Source: Rhabditophanes sp. KR3021
Lineage: Eukaryota; Nematoda; Chromadorea; Rhabditida; Alloionematidae
DNA length: 64,000 bases
Assembly (NCBI GenBank): GCA_963281155.1
Contig: CAUJLY010000006.1
Location: 8,742,001 to 8,806,000 of the forward strand
Direction of reading: 5' to 3'
Within the stretch, counting starts at the first letter, position 1, and each line of letters begins with the position of its first letter. The notes under the pieces are model-generated. The model was not told the origin of the DNA. It made no database searches and saw only the letters and a list, made by a program, of their open reading frames with translations. Positions 63,501 to 64,000 of this stretch are shown here, piece by piece. The position numbers and the translations under genes are program-made.

Positions 63501-64000
63501 TGAAATTTGTTGATTTTGTCTTCGTAATCAAATTCAACTCTTGTGTAGATGTGAATCGTTTTACTGTCATTGTCGTCAACTCCGATGTCAAAGAATTTTG
63601 CGTCTAATCCACCAAATATTTTAAACTGAATGTCACCATTATCATCAATGTCAGGATCAGTCGCTGACAACGAACCAACCAAAAAACCAGGTGGCATATT
63701 CTCAGGTATATGAAAGGTATAAGATTGCGAGGTGAACTGAGGTGCGTTATCATTAACATCCTTCAACTTGATAGTGACAGTACTCTTGGAAGCCTGTGGA
63801 GGAACTCCCCGATCCCTTGCAATGATAGGCAAGACAAATAGCTCAACCGTTTCCCTATCCAACTTATCATTTATTCTCAAAGTTCCAGACGTCCGGTCCA
63901 ACCTAAACTTGTCCATTTTAACAAAGACATCTTCCTCTTCCAGGAAATAGTCTACAATTGCATTGCTTCCCATATCAATATCAACCGCATTAACTTGCAA
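57574..64000 (-). CDS. fmi-1: Flamingo/CELSR seven-pass cadherin, C-terminal part
   Basis: This is an adhesion GPCR of planar polarity, axon tract pioneering and synapse positioning. Visible exons are 63339-64000 (cut by the right edge), 63148-63287, 62214-62852 and 57574-61730; phases 2, 1 and 1 agree at each junction. Order: the last cadherin repeats (DRETVELFVLPIIARDRG, DVNDNAPQF, VTDKNDNSPQL), a membrane-proximal module, EGF (CYADYCKNNGTC), EGF, LamG, EGF, LamG, EGF, EGF, laminin-type EGFs (CECGIGSSS), a hormone-receptor domain, GAIN, a degenerate GPS at about 58815-58860, seven TM segments (about 58080-58745) and a tail of about 170 residues. The large last exon encodes almost everything from the EGF/LamG region onward. 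The seven-pass cadherin architecture makes the family certain. The GPS lacks the His-Leu-Ser/Thr cleavage triad. Confidence 0.95.

Overview
The window is AT-rich eukaryotic DNA. Its genes have small introns (about 42 to 51 bp, GT...TTTTAG or CAG) and some very long exons. The gene set is that of a small invertebrate: V-ATPase subunit A, a GPAT3/4-type acyltransferase, a Hunchback/Ikaros-like zinc-finger factor, one Eph receptor tyrosine kinase and a Flamingo/CELSR adhesion GPCR. A nematode fits best, because of the compact introns, acceptor-like sequences just upstream of start codons (possible trans-splice sites) and the single vab-1-type Eph gene. I infer this; no species-diagnostic sequence was found. 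I found no tRNA, rRNA, CRISPR array or bacterial-type feature.

Layout. Plus strand: the 3' part of V-ATPase subunit A (1-2356), whose 1.57 kb intron holds a complete three-exon antisense gene for a membrane protein (369-1372); a GPAT (4685-6391); about 11 kb with no recognised gene, including a probable piggyBac relic near 7.0-7.2 kb; and an eight-finger Hunchback/Ikaros-like factor (17509-19354). All later genes are on the minus strand: a five-exon, five-finger C2H2 factor (22699-25460), which lies tail-to-tail with the previous gene; about 12 kb with two homologous orphan coding exons (33309-33415 and 35457-35611) and a decayed plus-strand pseudogene (29.7-31.4 kb); the Eph receptor vab-1 (37748-41256), with a one-base frameshift in its ligand-binding domain; about 11 kb with no recognised gene; an unrecognised 1142-residue acidic protein with a nine-residue repeat (52458-55933); and the C-terminal half of the Flamingo cadherin (57574 to the right edge).

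VAB-1 and Flamingo are both surface receptors for axon guidance and epithelial morphogenesis. The two zinc-finger factors are developmental-regulator types. The long gene-poor stretches lie 5' of regulatory or receptor genes, and each shows a pyrimidine bias on the sense strand of the gene downstream. This suggests that much of this DNA is transcribed as long 5' introns or outrons. The most interesting candidate is a set of distal alternative first exons for the minus-strand zinc-finger gene. The twin exons both begin MISIIHPPT, differ in that stretch only at synonymous third positions, and end in the one splice phase that exon 4 of that gene accepts.
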